Shown: positions 7,759-16,713 of the stretch, one piece after another
Layout of the letters: every line of letters begins with the position of its first letter
How positions within the stretch are numbered: the first letter of the stretch is position 1
Assembly: GCA_903831085.1 (NCBI GenBank)
Contig: CAIKWE010000001.1
Coordinates: 19,383-83,382, forward strand
DNA from: an uncultured Verrucomicrobiota bacterium
Lineage (GTDB): Bacteria; Verrucomicrobiota; Kiritimatiellia; Kiritimatiellales; Tichowtungiaceae
Length of the DNA: 64,000 nucleotides
Direction: 5' to 3'
Program-made: the position numbers and the translations under genes
The notes under the pieces: model-generated
What the model was told of the DNA's origin: nothing
What the model saw: the letters and a program-made list of their open reading frames with translations, nothing else
Databases searched by the model: none

Positions 7759-8130
7759 TCATTCCGGAAGAAGCTCTTTAACCATTGCCGAAAGCGTGTT
7801 CAGCATAAACGGTTTTTTCAGGCAGCGGTCGACACCCACTTTCTGCGCCCGGCTCAGATATCCATCCGGACCCTCTTCCAGGGAACCGCCGGAAATGGCT
7901 ATAATTTTCAGCGACGGGACGCGCCTCTTCAGTTCGATAATCAGTTCAACACCGCTCATATTCGGCATGACAAGGTCGGTAATCACAAGGTCAACATAAC
8001 CCAGCGAAACCAAACCTAGCGCCTGAGTCGCTTCTGACGCGGACACCACACTGTAACCCAGTCGTGTAAGCATTTCCCTGAGCACCACGATTACACTGGT
8101 TTCGTCGTCAACAATAAGTATATGAGCCAT
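7759..8130 (-). CDS. single-domain response regulator
   Basis: Stand-alone CheY-like receiver of about 123 residues. MAHILIVDDETSVI gives the acidic pocket, DLVITDLVMPNMSG the phospho-accepting Asp, IAISGG the switch region and CLKKPF the invariant Lys. The ATG at 8130 is chosen because AAAGGGGGCGG precedes it and the fold begins there. An upstream in-frame ATG at 8169 would add 13 unrelated residues. It has no output domain. It is divergent from another receiver-containing gene at 8450, and no histidine kinase lies nearby, so both are orphans within this window. Confidence 0.88.
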   Translation of the reverse strand: MAHILIVDDETSVIVVLREMLTRLGYSVVSASEATQALGLVSLGYVDLVITDLVMPNMSGVELIIELKRRVPSLKIIAISGGSLEEGPDGYLSRAQKVGVDRCLKKPFMLNTLSAMVKELLPE

Positions 8131-8449
8131 AAACGTCCCGCCCCCTTTCTGCTCTATATAGAATACCATTCCACGCAGGCATAAACAAACAGTTGTGCGG
8201 TTATTTTGAGGGAGAATTCTACTTTCGCACTGCGGCAGCAGGGGCCGGGCGGGTTGGTTTTTCCCCGTCGCCAGATGCTCGAATACAAGGATTGAAGTAA
8301 CCTCTATTGTTCCAGATACTCAAGAGTTGAAAAAGCGGAAGGGGCGAAGTATAAATGAGCCGTATGGCTTGTGTGAGCCCTTTTCTTTTAAGACGCGACT
8401 CCGGGGAAACCAGTGACAGTACATATTTAGACTTAAAGGCGGTCTTATC
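8131..8449. other. divergent intergenic region between two receiver genes
   Basis: No gene can be supported. It must hold the promoters of both divergent regulators. AAAGGCGG lies just before the ATG at 8450. I see no palindrome copy or sigma-54-type element here. Confidence 0.4.
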
Positions 8450-9739
8450 ATGCCTCGCATTCTGATTGTAGATGACGACGTGTTTCTTCAGGTGGTGATC
8501 ACTAACCTTCTGAGCAAGCATGGGTACGATATCGCCGCCGCCTCAAGCGGAGAAGGCGCTCTTCAGATACTCCGGAACCAAACGTTCGATCTAATGATCT
8601 CGGACATCGATATGTTACCCATGAACGGGCTGGAGCTACTGCAAAAAGTCCGCGAATCTTACGCCGACATGGGGGTCGTCATGCTCACCGGTCACGACTC
8701 AATCGACGTCGCCGTCGGAGCCATGAAAAAAGGGGCTTTCGACTTTCTTGCCAAACCCTTCCGCCCCGATGAACTGCTTTCGACTGTGCAGCGCTCGCTG
8801 GGGTGTTACGATGCCTCTCCGGAGAACAAGCCGACCCAAACGCAACCGGATTTAGTAGTGGGCCTTGTGGCAGAGAGTGCCGGCATGCGCAAAGTTTGCG
8901 ACATGATTAAGCGCGTTGCCCCCGCCAACGTCACCGTGCTTCTTTGCGGCGAAAACGGATCCGATAAAGAACTCATCGCCCGCGCTCTCCATCAGTACAG
9001 TCCGCGGAGACACGGACCCTTCGTGGCCCTCAACTGCGCCAAGCTGTCGGCCGAACAGATGGAATCGAAACTGTTCGGGTGTGTAAATGGTGCTCTCGCC
9101 GACCAAACGGGCTTATTCGAAGCCGCGCACAAAGGAACTCTTTTCCTCGACAACATCAACGCCCTGTCGCTTGAGACCCAAGCTAAGCTCTTCAGCATAA
9201 TACAAAACAGAAAAATTTGCAAAGTCGGTGGAGCTAATCAGATCGAAATCGATGTACGCATAGTCGCCGCTTCCAGCGAAAAACTGGACCGCCTCGTTGA
9301 GCAGGGCGCGTTCAGTGAAGACCTCTATTGCCGGCTCAGCGCCCTCTGTATCGACGTTCCTCCGTTGCGCAGCCGGAGAGAGGACATCCCCGTCCTCGTC
9401 AACCAGGCCCTTTGCCGAAACCTCAAGTCCGGCGCAGAGACGCCCGCCCTTGATCCAAAAACAAAGGAGATCCTCTATAATTACATCTGGCCCGGCGACA
9501 CATGTGAGCTCGAAGATGCCGTTCGGCATGCGCTCCCTCTCATGCAAAACGGAATGATTACAAAAGAAATGCTTCCTGCGAAAATAGTCGCCGCCTTCGA
9601 GGAGGGCGTCCGTTCCAGCGTCATCACCAGCCGCGAGCAGTTTAAAGGACAGGCCTTCAAAGCATTCCTTAACGAAAAAAAAGAGGAACTTCTGGGCCGG
9701 ACCGCCAAGCCTTCGGACGAAAAAAAAGTCGACCCATGA
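8450..9739 (+). CDS. NtrC-type receiver-AAA+ regulator with degenerate ATPase motifs
   Basis: A 429-residue protein. Residues 1-120 form a receiver domain with DDD at 8-10, Asp52 in MISDID and Lys102 in LAKPF, all intact. Residues about 135-370 align with the sigma-54 activator AAA+ domain, but key motifs deviate: Walker A is GENGSDKE (about 167-174) where GESGTGKE is usual, the GAFTGA sigma-54 contact loop is GALADQ (214-219), and Walker B is LFLDNI, not LFLDEI. The segment DLYCRL (Arg finger region) and VPPLRSRREDIPVL persist. No C-terminal Fis-type helix-turn-helix is obvious; the tail is short and Lys-rich. It is probably a phosphorylation-responsive protein that no longer activates sigma-54 polymerase. 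Confidence 0.85.
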   Translation: MPRILIVDDDVFLQVVITNLLSKHGYDIAAASSGEGALQILRNQTFDLMISDIDMLPMNGLELLQKVRESYADMGVVMLTGHDSIDVAVGAMKKGAFDFLAKPFRPDELLSTVQRSLGCYDASPENKPTQTQPDLVVGLVAESAGMRKVCDMIKRVAPANVTVLLCGENGSDKELIARALHQYSPRRHGPFVALNCAKLSAEQMESKLFGCVNGALADQTGLFEAAHKGTLFLDNINALSLETQAKLFSIIQNRKICKVGGANQIEIDVRIVAASSEKLDRLVEQGAFSEDLYCRLSALCIDVPPLRSRREDIPVLVNQALCRNLKSGAETPALDPKTKEILYNYIWPGDTCELEDAVRHALPLMQNGMITKEMLPAKIVAAFEEGVRSSVITSREQFKGQAFKAFLNEKKEELLGRTAKPSDEKKVDP

Positions 9740-9753
9740 GGCCCTTTTCCAAA

Positions 9754-9768
9754 CTTCCAACCACTGGA
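9754..9768. repeat. TTCCARNNNYTGGAA palindrome
   Basis: TTCCAACCACTGGAA lies between the NtrC-like stop and the SDR ATG, ending 8 bp before the ATG. A preceding half-site CTTTTCCAAA lies at 9742-9751. No ribosome binding site is visible between the element and the start codon. Confidence 0.7.
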
Positions 9769-9776
9769 AATTCATT

Positions 9777-10481
9777 ATGAGCGCAAAAACCATTCTGATT
9801 ACCGGCGGAGCGCAGGGTATCGGGCGCGGCTGTGTGGAGTATTTTCTAAAATCCGGTTGGAATGTGACGGCGGTGGATATTCAGCCGATGGAGTCCAGCG
9901 ACCGGCTGGAAACGGTTCTCGGCGACACGTCACTTGAAGCCACGGCGAAGCAGGCCGTGGTGAAAACGATCGAACGGTTCGGGCGGCTCGATGCGCTGAT
10001 CAATAACGCCGGAGTCGGAACTCGTGGAAAATTCAATGTCGAAGAACTGCCGCTCGAAGAATGGAACCGCGTGCTGGGCATCAATCTCACCGGATATTTC
10101 CTGATGGCGAAACACGCCGCGCCATTTTTACGCAAAGCCAAAGGCGCGATAGTGAATATCGCCTCGACCCGCGCACTGATGTCGGAACGCGACACCGAGG
10201 CCTATGCGGCGACGAAAGGCGGCGTCGTGGCGCTGACGCATGCGCTGGCGGTCAGTCTCGGGCCGGACGTTCGCGTCAACTGCATCAGCCCCGGCTGGAT
10301 TGAAACGCGCAAGGATGTCAAACACAGCGATGCCGACCGTTTGCAGCATCCTGCGGGTCGCGTCGGTGTTCCGCAGGACATCGCCGAATTGGCGGACTAC
10401 TTGATTTCCGCCGGATTTGTCACCGGTCAAAACTTCGTCGCTGATGGCGGCATGACGAAGAAGATGATCTATGTGGAATAA
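9777..10481 (+). CDS. short-chain dehydrogenase/reductase
   Basis: NAD(P)-dependent oxidoreductase of 234 residues with a Rossmann glycine motif TGGAQGIG, NNAGVG, the catalytic Ser in NIASTRA and YAATK (Tyr/Lys), and the C-terminal VNCISPGWIET and FVADGGMT family blocks. The substrate cannot be read from the sequence. It sits 3 bp before the zincin gene, so the two are probably cotranscribed. Confidence 0.9.
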   Translation: MSAKTILITGGAQGIGRGCVEYFLKSGWNVTAVDIQPMESSDRLETVLGDTSLEATAKQAVVKTIERFGRLDALINNAGVGTRGKFNVEELPLEEWNRVLGINLTGYFLMAKHAAPFLRKAKGAIVNIASTRALMSERDTEAYAATKGGVVALTHALAVSLGPDVRVNCISPGWIETRKDVKHSDADRLQHPAGRVGVPQDIAELADYLISAGFVTGQNFVADGGMTKKMIYVE

Positions 10482-10484
10482 TCA

Positions 10485-10856
10485 ATGACCGGAAAGATAA
10501 AGAAGCTGGAAAAACTCGCGATGGACGAAGTGGAGGCGGTGCTTGCGGCGCTGCCCGCGCCGCTGGCCGAACCGGCGCGGCAGGTGCCGGTACTGTTTGA
10601 GCGGCTGCCTGACCGGGAGTTGCAAGAGAGCGGAATTGAAGCCGATACGCTTGGTCTTTTCACCGGCCCCGAACTTGCGCATGAAGGCGACGAACCAATG
10701 CCGCCGCAAATCATTCTGTTTCTCGAAAATCTCTGGGACGAAGCGGAAGGCAACGAATCCGCCTTCCGGAATGAAGTCCGCATCACCTACCTGCACGAAC
10801 TGGGGCACTACCTCGGACTCGACGAGGACGATTTGTTTAAGCGCGGCCTAGAGTGA
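10485..10856 (+). CDS. zincin-like metallopeptidase family protein (DUF1025 type)
   Basis: A 123-residue cytosolic protein. The C-terminal segment YLHELGHYLGLDEDDL carries HExxHxxGxxE, the zinc signature of the small MMP-like family. The preceding NEVRITYL and the N-terminal VLFERLPDRE and DTLGLFTG blocks match the same family. The biological substrate is unknown. It follows the SDR gene by 3 bp with no room for a separate promoter. Confidence 0.88.
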   Translation: MTGKIKKLEKLAMDEVEAVLAALPAPLAEPARQVPVLFERLPDRELQESGIEADTLGLFTGPELAHEGDEPMPPQIILFLENLWDEAEGNESAFRNEVRITYLHELGHYLGLDEDDLFKRGLE

Positions 10857-10949
10857 CCCCGTCGCCGGTTAACAGCATCCGAAACTTGCAATCGCTGTTG
10901 AATATTCGCATCCTGCGTCTGTTGTAAACCTCCATACGAAAGGATTGCC

Positions 10950-11738
10950 ATGAACAGAAAAACGCTTCTATTGCTGCTGAGTCTCTCCGTGATGTTCCTC
11001 AATGGATGTATGGGGGTTGATAAAGTAAATCCCTGTGATGTGGTCATCGGTTCGCATCCTGCCGTCACGCCCGTCCCGCGGGCCGACAAGGAAGGGTGGA
11101 TGGCTCGCCATCAGGCGATTGTTGATCGGATTGCGCAAGGGAATGTCGACCTGCTGATGGTCGGCGATTCAATCACGGCCGGATGGGAAAAGAGCGGCAA
11201 AACGGTCTGGGACAAATATTATGCCTCGCGCAATGCTGTCAATCTGGGCATCGGCGGCGACCGCACGGAACACGTTCTCTGGCGGCTTGAAAACGGCGAA
11301 ATTGAAAACATCCACCCCAAGCTGGCCGTGCTCCTGATCGGCACCAACAACTCCGGTGGCGAGCAGTACACCGAGGAACAGATTGCGGACGGCATCAAAG
11401 CGATTGTCTGCAAACTGCGCACCAAGCTGCCGAAAACCAAAGTGCTGATTCTGGCGATCTTTCCCCGCGGCAATACGGAACAGCGCAAGGGCACAGAGAA
11501 CGATGCAACCTTCAACGCGCAATGGGCCAAGAATGATGCGGCCAGTCAGCTGGCTTCGCAGGCGGCTGATGGCAAAATGGTTTTCTTTCTGGATATCAAC
11601 AAAGCCTTCCTGAATGAACAGGGTGTCTTGCCCCGTGAGGTAATGCCGGATCTGCTGCATCCCAAGGAAAAAGGCTATCAGCTCTGGGCCGTGGCCATGG
11701 AGCCAACCATTGCCAAACTCATGGGCGAAAAGAAATAG
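10950..11738 (+). CDS. SGNH/GDSL hydrolase lipoprotein
   Basis: Lipid-anchored esterase or acetylhydrolase, 262 residues. A signal peptide ends in the lipobox FLNGC. Block I is VGDSITAGW (Ser nucleophile), block II LGIGGDRTEHVLWRL, block III LIGTNN and block V PDLLHPKEKGY (catalytic Asp-x-x-His), a set close to platelet-activating-factor acetylhydrolase-like proteins that often deacetylate glycans. AAAGGATTG precedes the ATG. A palindrome terminator candidate lies 14 bp after the stop, between this gene and convergent alaS. Confidence 0.9.
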   Translation: MNRKTLLLLLSLSVMFLNGCMGVDKVNPCDVVIGSHPAVTPVPRADKEGWMARHQAIVDRIAQGNVDLLMVGDSITAGWEKSGKTVWDKYYASRNAVNLGIGGDRTEHVLWRLENGEIENIHPKLAVLLIGTNNSGGEQYTEEQIADGIKAIVCKLRTKLPKTKVLILAIFPRGNTEQRKGTENDATFNAQWAKNDAASQLASQAADGKMVFFLDINKAFLNEQGVLPREVMPDLLHPKEKGYQLWAVAMEPTIAKLMGEKK

Positions 11739-11752
11739 TCAGCCGTTCTGTT

Positions 11753-11767
11753 TTCCAGACATTGGAA
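11753..11767. terminator. palindrome copy between convergent genes, possible bidirectional terminator
   Basis: TTCCAGACATTGGAA has TT before and AAA after. It lies between the SGNH stop and the alaS stop on opposite strands, where a shared terminator is expected. The stem is only six base pairs plus A/T flanks, so the terminator role is an inference. Confidence 0.5.
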
Positions 11768-11788
11768 AAATTTCTCTGACTCTTTCGT

Positions 11789-14563
11789 TTAGACCAGCGA
11801 ATCAGCATTAGCGAGAGCTTCGGCCAGTTTTTCGGGAAGTTTGCCGCCGGCCTGGGCGCGGTCGGGTTTACCGCCGCCGCCGCCGCCGCACTGCTTGGCG
11901 ATAGCGCCGATAATTTTTCCGGCGTTCTTCCCGGCTTTCACTAAATCCGGTGTGACGGCGCAAACCAGAGCGACTTTACCATCCGATGCTCCACCGAGGA
12001 TGACGACGGCGCTGGTGAGTTTAGGCTGAAGTGCGTCCATGACGGCGCTGAGCAGTTCGGCGTCGGCTTCGCCCATATTTTCGATGAGCAGTCCGTCTTT
12101 GATTTTGCCGAGCAGTTCGTCGGCGATAGCCGGAGCCTTCGCCTGCATTTCGGCCTGTCTTTGCTTGGCGAGCAGTTTCTGCCGTTCAACTTCTTTGGCG
12201 CGTTCGGCTTCAGCGGCTCCGGCGGCCTTTTGCTCTTCAATAAACTGTTCAGCGAATTTTCCGCAGACGGCTTCGATACGGCGGATGCCGGCGGCAATGG
12301 ACGATTCACTCGTGATTTTGAAGAGGCCGATGTCTCCGGTGCTACGGACGTGACAGCCGCCGCACAGCTCCATCGAAAATCCGTCGAACTTACCTTTGTG
12401 TCCGCCGAGCTGAAGGACGCGGACGGTGTCGCCGTATTTTTCGCCGAAGAATTGCTGGATGCTCGGTTGTTTCTGCACTTCGGTGAACGGAACTTCGGTC
12501 CAGTAAACCGGCTCGTCGGCCTGAATCTGCTCGTTGACCTGGTTTTCGATTTCGGCGATCTGTTCGGCGGAAAGTTTTTCCGGCGAGTTGAAGTCGAAGC
12601 GGAGCCGTTCCGGCGCGACGAGTGAACCGCGCTGGCGCGACTCTTTGCTGACGACGTTGTGCAGCGCCCAGTGGAAAAGATGTGTGGCGGTGTGGTGACG
12701 CTGAATATCGGCGCGGCGCCCGGCATCGACATCAACCAGAACGCCTTCGCCCGGTTCCGGCGCGCGGCCGGAAACCAGTTTGGCGCGGTGGACGATCAAT
12801 TCGCCTTGTTTCTGCGTGTCGAGAATCTGCAATTCGCCGATCAGTTTTTCGTCGGCAATAAGACGGATTCTACCGGTGTCGCCGGACTGTCCGCCCATTT
12901 CGGCGTAGCACGGCGTTTTGTCCAAAATGATGTTATATTCTGTGGCCGCGTCCGTTGGGCGCGGACCGAGGCCACCGGCCTCGGCTACAGAACTGTGGGT
13001 GCGGACGGTGGCCGCGCCTTGTTCAACAGGGGAAATGGCTTCAACCAGAGCTTCGGCTTCGAGGCTGTCGAAGCCGATGAAGACGGTCGGGTTCACTTCG
13101 AGGCCTTCGCTTTCGACGGTCACGACGGTTTTCTTCTTGGCGTGGTCGGCGCGGGCGCGGTTGCGTTGCTCGTTCATCAGGTTTTCAAAGCCTGGAACAT
13201 CGACGGCAAGGCCGCATTCGCGTGCCAGCAGTTCGGTGAGGTCGAGCGGGAAGCCGTAAGTGTCGTAGAGTTTGAATGCTTCTTCGGCGGGGAACATTGT
13301 AGCCGAGCTCCTTGAGCTCGGACCGCGATCAGGGATCGCGGCTACAGAAGAACCGCGGTCACCGCCCGCGGCTACAGAGCCAAGAGAAGAAGAAACCTGC
13401 TCGAACAGATCGAGGCCGCGGTCGAGGGTGCGGTTGAAGGATTCTTCTTCGGCTTTGAGAGTTTTCTGGACGCGGGCCGCGTTTTTGCGCAGTTCGGGGA
13501 ACGCATCGCCGAAACTGTCGGCGACGGTATCGGCCAGTTTGTAGAAGAAGGGTTCGCGGAAACCGAGGGCGCGGCCGTAGCGGACGGCGCGGCGCAGGAT
13601 GCGGCGCAGAACGTAACCGCGGCCTTCGTTCGACGGCGCGATGCCGTCGGCGATGGAGAAGGTGAGACAGCGGATGTGGTCGGCGATGACGCGGAAAGCG
13701 ATATCGGTCGGATCCGTCAATACGCTGCCGTATTTTTTGCCGCTCATTTTTTCCAAGGCTTGGAAAATCGGCGTGAAGACGTCGGTTTCATAGTTGGAGA
13801 TGACGCCGGAGAAATCGGTAAAACCTTTGGTGCATTGAATGATCGAGCAGGCGCGCTCAAAGCCCATGCCGGTATCGACGTGTTTGGCGGGCAGGGATGT
13901 GAAGGTTCCATCGGGGTTGGCGTTGAACTGGATGAAGACAAGGTTCCAGATTTCGATGCACTGCGCCGTACCGGAGTTAACCAGCTTCGCGCCGCCGTCG
14001 CCTTTCGGCGTGAGGTCAACGTGCAGTTCGGAACACGGGCCGCACGGGCCGGTGTCGCCCATCATCCAGAAGTTGTCTTTGCGGTTGCCGGGGACGACAT
14101 GGTCGGCGGGCAGATATTTAAGCCACATTTTCTGCGCTTCGGTGTCGGCGGGCATTTTGTCGTCGCCGCCGAAGTAAGTGGCGTAGAGGCGTTCTTTGGG
14201 GAAGCCCCAGACTTTGGTGATCAGCTCCCACGCCCAGTCGATGGCTTCCTGTTTGAAGTAGTCGCCGAAGGACCAGTTGCCGAGCATTTCGAAGAAGGTG
14301 TGGTGGTAGGTGTCGAGGCCGACGTCTTCGAGGTCGTTGTGCTTGCCGCCGGCGCGGATGCATTTCTGGGTGTCGGCGGCGCGGCCCGGCGAGTAGGGGC
14401 AGTTCGACTGGCCGAGGAAGATCGGCACGAACTGGTTCATTCCCGCGTTGGTGAAGAGCAGATTCGGCGAGTCGGGAAGCAGGCTTCCGGACTTCACAAT
14501 GGTGTGCTGTTTCGATTTGAAGAAATCGAGGAACGACTGGCGGATTTGGTTCGAAGTCATCAT
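11789..14563 (-). CDS. alaS: alanyl-tRNA synthetase with two repeat-derived insertions
   Basis: Charges tRNA-Ala. The catalytic domain starts FLDFFKSKQHTIVKSGSLLP and includes LFTNAGMNQF, RAGGKHNDLEDVG, TFFEMLGNWSFGDYF and MGDTGPCGPCSE. The editing domain has HTATHLFHWALH and ELCGGCHVRSTGDIG, and the C-Ala tail ends in a Gly run and KLPEKL, the usual arrangement. At 924 residues it is longer than usual. Two in-frame inserts (about 396-422 and 516-541) are translations of GTAGCCG-family hairpin repeats at 13298-13378 and 12941-13019. A palindrome copy at 13751-13765 is also read in frame. Confidence 0.96.
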   Translation of the reverse strand: MMTSNQIRQSFLDFFKSKQHTIVKSGSLLPDSPNLLFTNAGMNQFVPIFLGQSNCPYSPGRAADTQKCIRAGGKHNDLEDVGLDTYHHTFFEMLGNWSFGDYFKQEAIDWAWELITKVWGFPKERLYATYFGGDDKMPADTEAQKMWLKYLPADHVVPGNRKDNFWMMGDTGPCGPCSELHVDLTPKGDGGAKLVNSGTAQCIEIWNLVFIQFNANPDGTFTSLPAKHVDTGMGFERACSIIQCTKGFTDFSGVISNYETDVFTPIFQALEKMSGKKYGSVLTDPTDIAFRVIADHIRCLTFSIADGIAPSNEGRGYVLRRILRRAVRYGRALGFREPFFYKLADTVADSFGDAFPELRKNAARVQKTLKAEEESFNRTLDRGLDLFEQVSSSLGSVAAGGDRGSSVAAIPDRGPSSRSSATMFPAEEAFKLYDTYGFPLDLTELLARECGLAVDVPGFENLMNEQRNRARADHAKKKTVVTVESEGLEVNPTVFIGFDSLEAEALVEAISPVEQGAATVRTHSSVAEAGGLGPRPTDAATEYNIILDKTPCYAEMGGQSGDTGRIRLIADEKLIGELQILDTQKQGELIVHRAKLVSGRAPEPGEGVLVDVDAGRRADIQRHHTATHLFHWALHNVVSKESRQRGSLVAPERLRFDFNSPEKLSAEQIAEIENQVNEQIQADEPVYWTEVPFTEVQKQPSIQQFFGEKYGDTVRVLQLGGHKGKFDGFSMELCGGCHVRSTGDIGLFKITSESSIAAGIRRIEAVCGKFAEQFIEEQKAAGAAEAERAKEVERQKLLAKQRQAEMQAKAPAIADELLGKIKDGLLIENMGEADAELLSAVMDALQPKLTSAVVILGGASDGKVALVCAVTPDLVKAGKNAGKIIGAIAKQCGGGGGGKPDRAQAGGKLPEKLAEALANADSLV
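12941..13019. repeat. GTAGCCG-family composite hairpin repeat inside alaS
   Basis: TGTGGCCGCGTCCGTTGGGC, a GGCCACCGGCC-type hairpin, CTACAGAACTGTGGG and GGTGGCCGCGCC follow in order. The last part repeats 862-889 almost exactly (CTGTGGGTGCGGACGGTGGC in both). The whole element is translated in alaS. Confidence 0.8.
13298..13378. repeat. GTAGCCG-family triple hairpin repeat inside alaS
   Basis: TGTAGCCGAGCTCCTTGAGC is followed by CCGCGATCAGGGATCGCGG, CTACAG, CCGCGGTCACCGCCCGCGG and CTACAG. Each hairpin differs in stem sequence but keeps the CTACAG/TGTAG borders. It is read without a stop by alaS. Confidence 0.8.
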
Positions 14564-14815
14564 GGAACAAGTTCCTGTTATTGGTTATTCGTTATTGGTT
14601 ATTGGGGTAGCCGAATAACAAACCTCCAATAACAAATAACGCTTCCTGCCTTTGCAGGAAGCTCCGGAATCTACCATGACCAGCCCCGATTTCACGGATT
14701 TTTTCTGCTTTTCCGAGCATTGGAAAAAACGGCGGGCAGTTTCCATTTGACCGGGGCGGGGGCGGATGCGAGGATGCGCGCTCAATCTTATCCGGAACCA
14801 AGGAGTGTATGGGAT
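14564..14815. other. intergenic region with three repeat types
   Basis: The alaS/purF divergent spacer. Positions 14578-14636 hold TTATTGGTTATTCG units followed by their complement. Positions 14641-14662 are a perfect 9-bp stem with a 4-nt loop (GCTTCCTGC/GCAGGAAGC). Positions 14711-14725 are a palindrome copy with one arm change (TTCCGAGCATTGGAA). AAGGAG at 14800-14805 is the ribosome binding site of the next gene. Confidence 0.6.
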
Positions 14816-16711
14816 ATGAGTGACTTCATCGGCCATGAATGCGGCATCGCCGCCATCCGGCTTCTTAAGCCGTTCGAGTATTACGTCGAGAAATACGGTT
14901 CACCCGCTTTCGCCATCAACCGCCTTTATCTGCTGATGGAAAAGCAGCATAACCGCGGGCAGGACGGTGCCGGCGCGGCGGTTATCAAACTGGACGCAGA
15001 ACCGGGTAAACCATTTATCTTCCGCTCGCGTTCAGCGGACAAAGATCCGATTGCGAAGGTGCATCAGGACATGCTGACCTCGCTGGCGGAGTCGCAGGCC
15101 GAGAATCCTGCACAGGCGGATGATCCGGTCTGGCTGAAGCGCAACGCGAAGTTTGCCGGCGAACTGCTGCTGGGCCATCTACGCTACGGCACACGCGGAC
15201 GCGGCGGCATTGACTTCTGCCATCCGTTTCTGCGTCCGAGTAACTGGCGCAGCCGGAATCTGGTGCTGGCGGGTAATTTTAACCTGACGAACAACGACGA
15301 GCTTTTTGAAGCGCTGGTCGGGCTGGGGCAGCACCCGATCGATGAGACCGACACCGTGATGGTGCTGGAGAAGATCGGGCATTTCCTCGACGAGGAGAAC
15401 GACCGCCTTTTCCGCGAGTTCCGCAAGGAAGGTTTAGAGCGCGCGGTGATTTCTGAAAGAATCGCTGACAACCTCGATCTGGTGACGGTACTGAAGCGCG
15501 CGGTGAAGAATTTCGACGGCGGCTACACCATGGCGGGCATCATCGGCAACGGCGACCTGTTTGTTATGCGCGACGCCTGCGGCATTCGCCCCGGCTTTTT
15601 CTACCGCGACGACGAGTTCGTGGTGGTGGCCTCCGAGCGTCCGGCGATCCAGACGGCATTTGGCGTGCCGATCGACGCTGTTCAGGAGATCAAGCCGGGC
15701 CACGCGCTGATTGTCCGTAAAAACGGCGAGGTTCTCCATGAGCAGATTTCCGATGTGCAGGAAATCAAGCAGTGTTCCTTTGAGCGGATCTATTTTTCGC
15801 GCGGGACCGACCGCGACATCTACGGCGAGCGCAAGCAGCTGGGTCGTCAGCTTACCGATCCGGTTTTGAAGGCGATCGACTACGATCTGGATAACACCGT
15901 TTTTTCCTACATTCCGAATACGGCGGACGCCGCGTTTTACGGGTTGATGGAAGGAGCCAAAGCGTACGTGGCTGACCGGGCGAAATACCACATTCTGCAC
16001 GAGCGCAATCTGACCGCCGAGCGGATTGCTGAGCTGGTCAACTATCAGCCGCGCATGGAAAAGATCATGACGAAGGACGCCAAACTGCGCACTTTCATCA
16101 CCGCCGATTCCGACCGCCGCGAACTGGTCTCTCTGGTTTATGACACCACCTACGGTGTGGTGAAACCGACGGATACACTGGTGATCCTTGATGACTCGAT
16201 TGTGCGCGGCACTACGCTGCGTGAAAGTATTCTGCGGATTCTAGACCGATTGCATCCGAAGAAAATCGTCGTTGTTTCCTCGGCGCCCGAAATTCGTTAT
16301 CCCGATTGCTACGGCATCGACATGTCTAAGCTCAAGGATTTCGTTGCGTTTCAGGCCGCAGTCGCGCTGGTGAAAGAAACCGGACGCGAAGCCGTGCTCA
16401 AACAGATTTACGCTGCCTGCAAAGCCAGTCTCGATCTCCCGCGCGATGAGGTGAAGAACGAAGTTAAGGCGCTCTACAAACTCTTTAAGCCGCATGAAGT
16501 GGAGGCAAAGATCGCCGCGATTCTCCGGCCCGCCGATCTCAAGGCGCAGTTCCAGGTGATTTATCAGAGCATCGAAGGTCTGCACGCCGCCTGCCCGAAC
16601 CATAAAGGCGACTGGTATTTCACCGGCGACTATCCGACGCCCGGCGGCAACCGTGTCGTCAACCGCTCCTTCGTCAACTTTATGGAAAACAGCGACGCGA
16701 GGGCCTACTGA
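14816..16711 (+). CDS. purF: long-form amidophosphoribosyltransferase-like protein
   Basis: Predicted first step of purine synthesis (PRPP plus glutamine to phosphoribosylamine). Start ATG 14816 follows AAGGAG by 10 bp. The N-terminal glutaminase has [11 protein letters not shown] with Cys9 as expected nucleophile, implying loss of an 8-residue leader, and [22 protein letters not shown] and [10 protein letters not shown]. The phosphoribosyltransferase half has [15 protein letters not shown] (PRPP loop). At 631 residues it belongs to the long version known from Bacteroidetes and relatives, not the roughly 500-residue classical form. glgB follows after 2 bp. The symbol is by homology; whether it replaces canonical PurF cannot be seen here. 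Confidence 0.85.
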   Translation: MSDFIGHECGIAAIRLLKPFEYYVEKYGSPAFAINRLYLLMEKQHNRGQDGAGAAVIKLDAEPGKPFIFRSRSADKDPIAKVHQDMLTSLAESQAENPAQADDPVWLKRNAKFAGELLLGHLRYGTRGRGGIDFCHPFLRPSNWRSRNLVLAGNFNLTNNDELFEALVGLGQHPIDETDTVMVLEKIGHFLDEENDRLFREFRKEGLERAVISERIADNLDLVTVLKRAVKNFDGGYTMAGIIGNGDLFVMRDACGIRPGFFYRDDEFVVVASERPAIQTAFGVPIDAVQEIKPGHALIVRKNGEVLHEQISDVQEIKQCSFERIYFSRGTDRDIYGERKQLGRQLTDPVLKAIDYDLDNTVFSYIPNTADAAFYGLMEGAKAYVADRAKYHILHERNLTAERIAELVNYQPRMEKIMTKDAKLRTFITADSDRRELVSLVYDTTYGVVKPTDTLVILDDSIVRGTTLRESILRILDRLHPKKIVVVSSAPEIRYPDCYGIDMSKLKDFVAFQAAVALVKETGREAVLKQIYAACKASLDLPRDEVKNEVKALYKLFKPHEVEAKIAAILRPADLKAQFQVIYQSIEGLHAACPNHKGDWYFTGDYPTPGGNRVVNRSFVNFMENSDARAY

Positions 16712-16713
16712 TT

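Noticed and set aside
13676..14632. 318-codon plus-strand frame opposite alaS
   Set aside because: Val/Gly-rich shadow with no motif; the alaS catalytic core occupies the same bases.
14720..14815. Upstream start for the PurF-like protein
   Set aside because: Extra 32 residues come from palindrome and intergenic DNA; AAGGAG and the Cys9 glutaminase start support ATG 14816.
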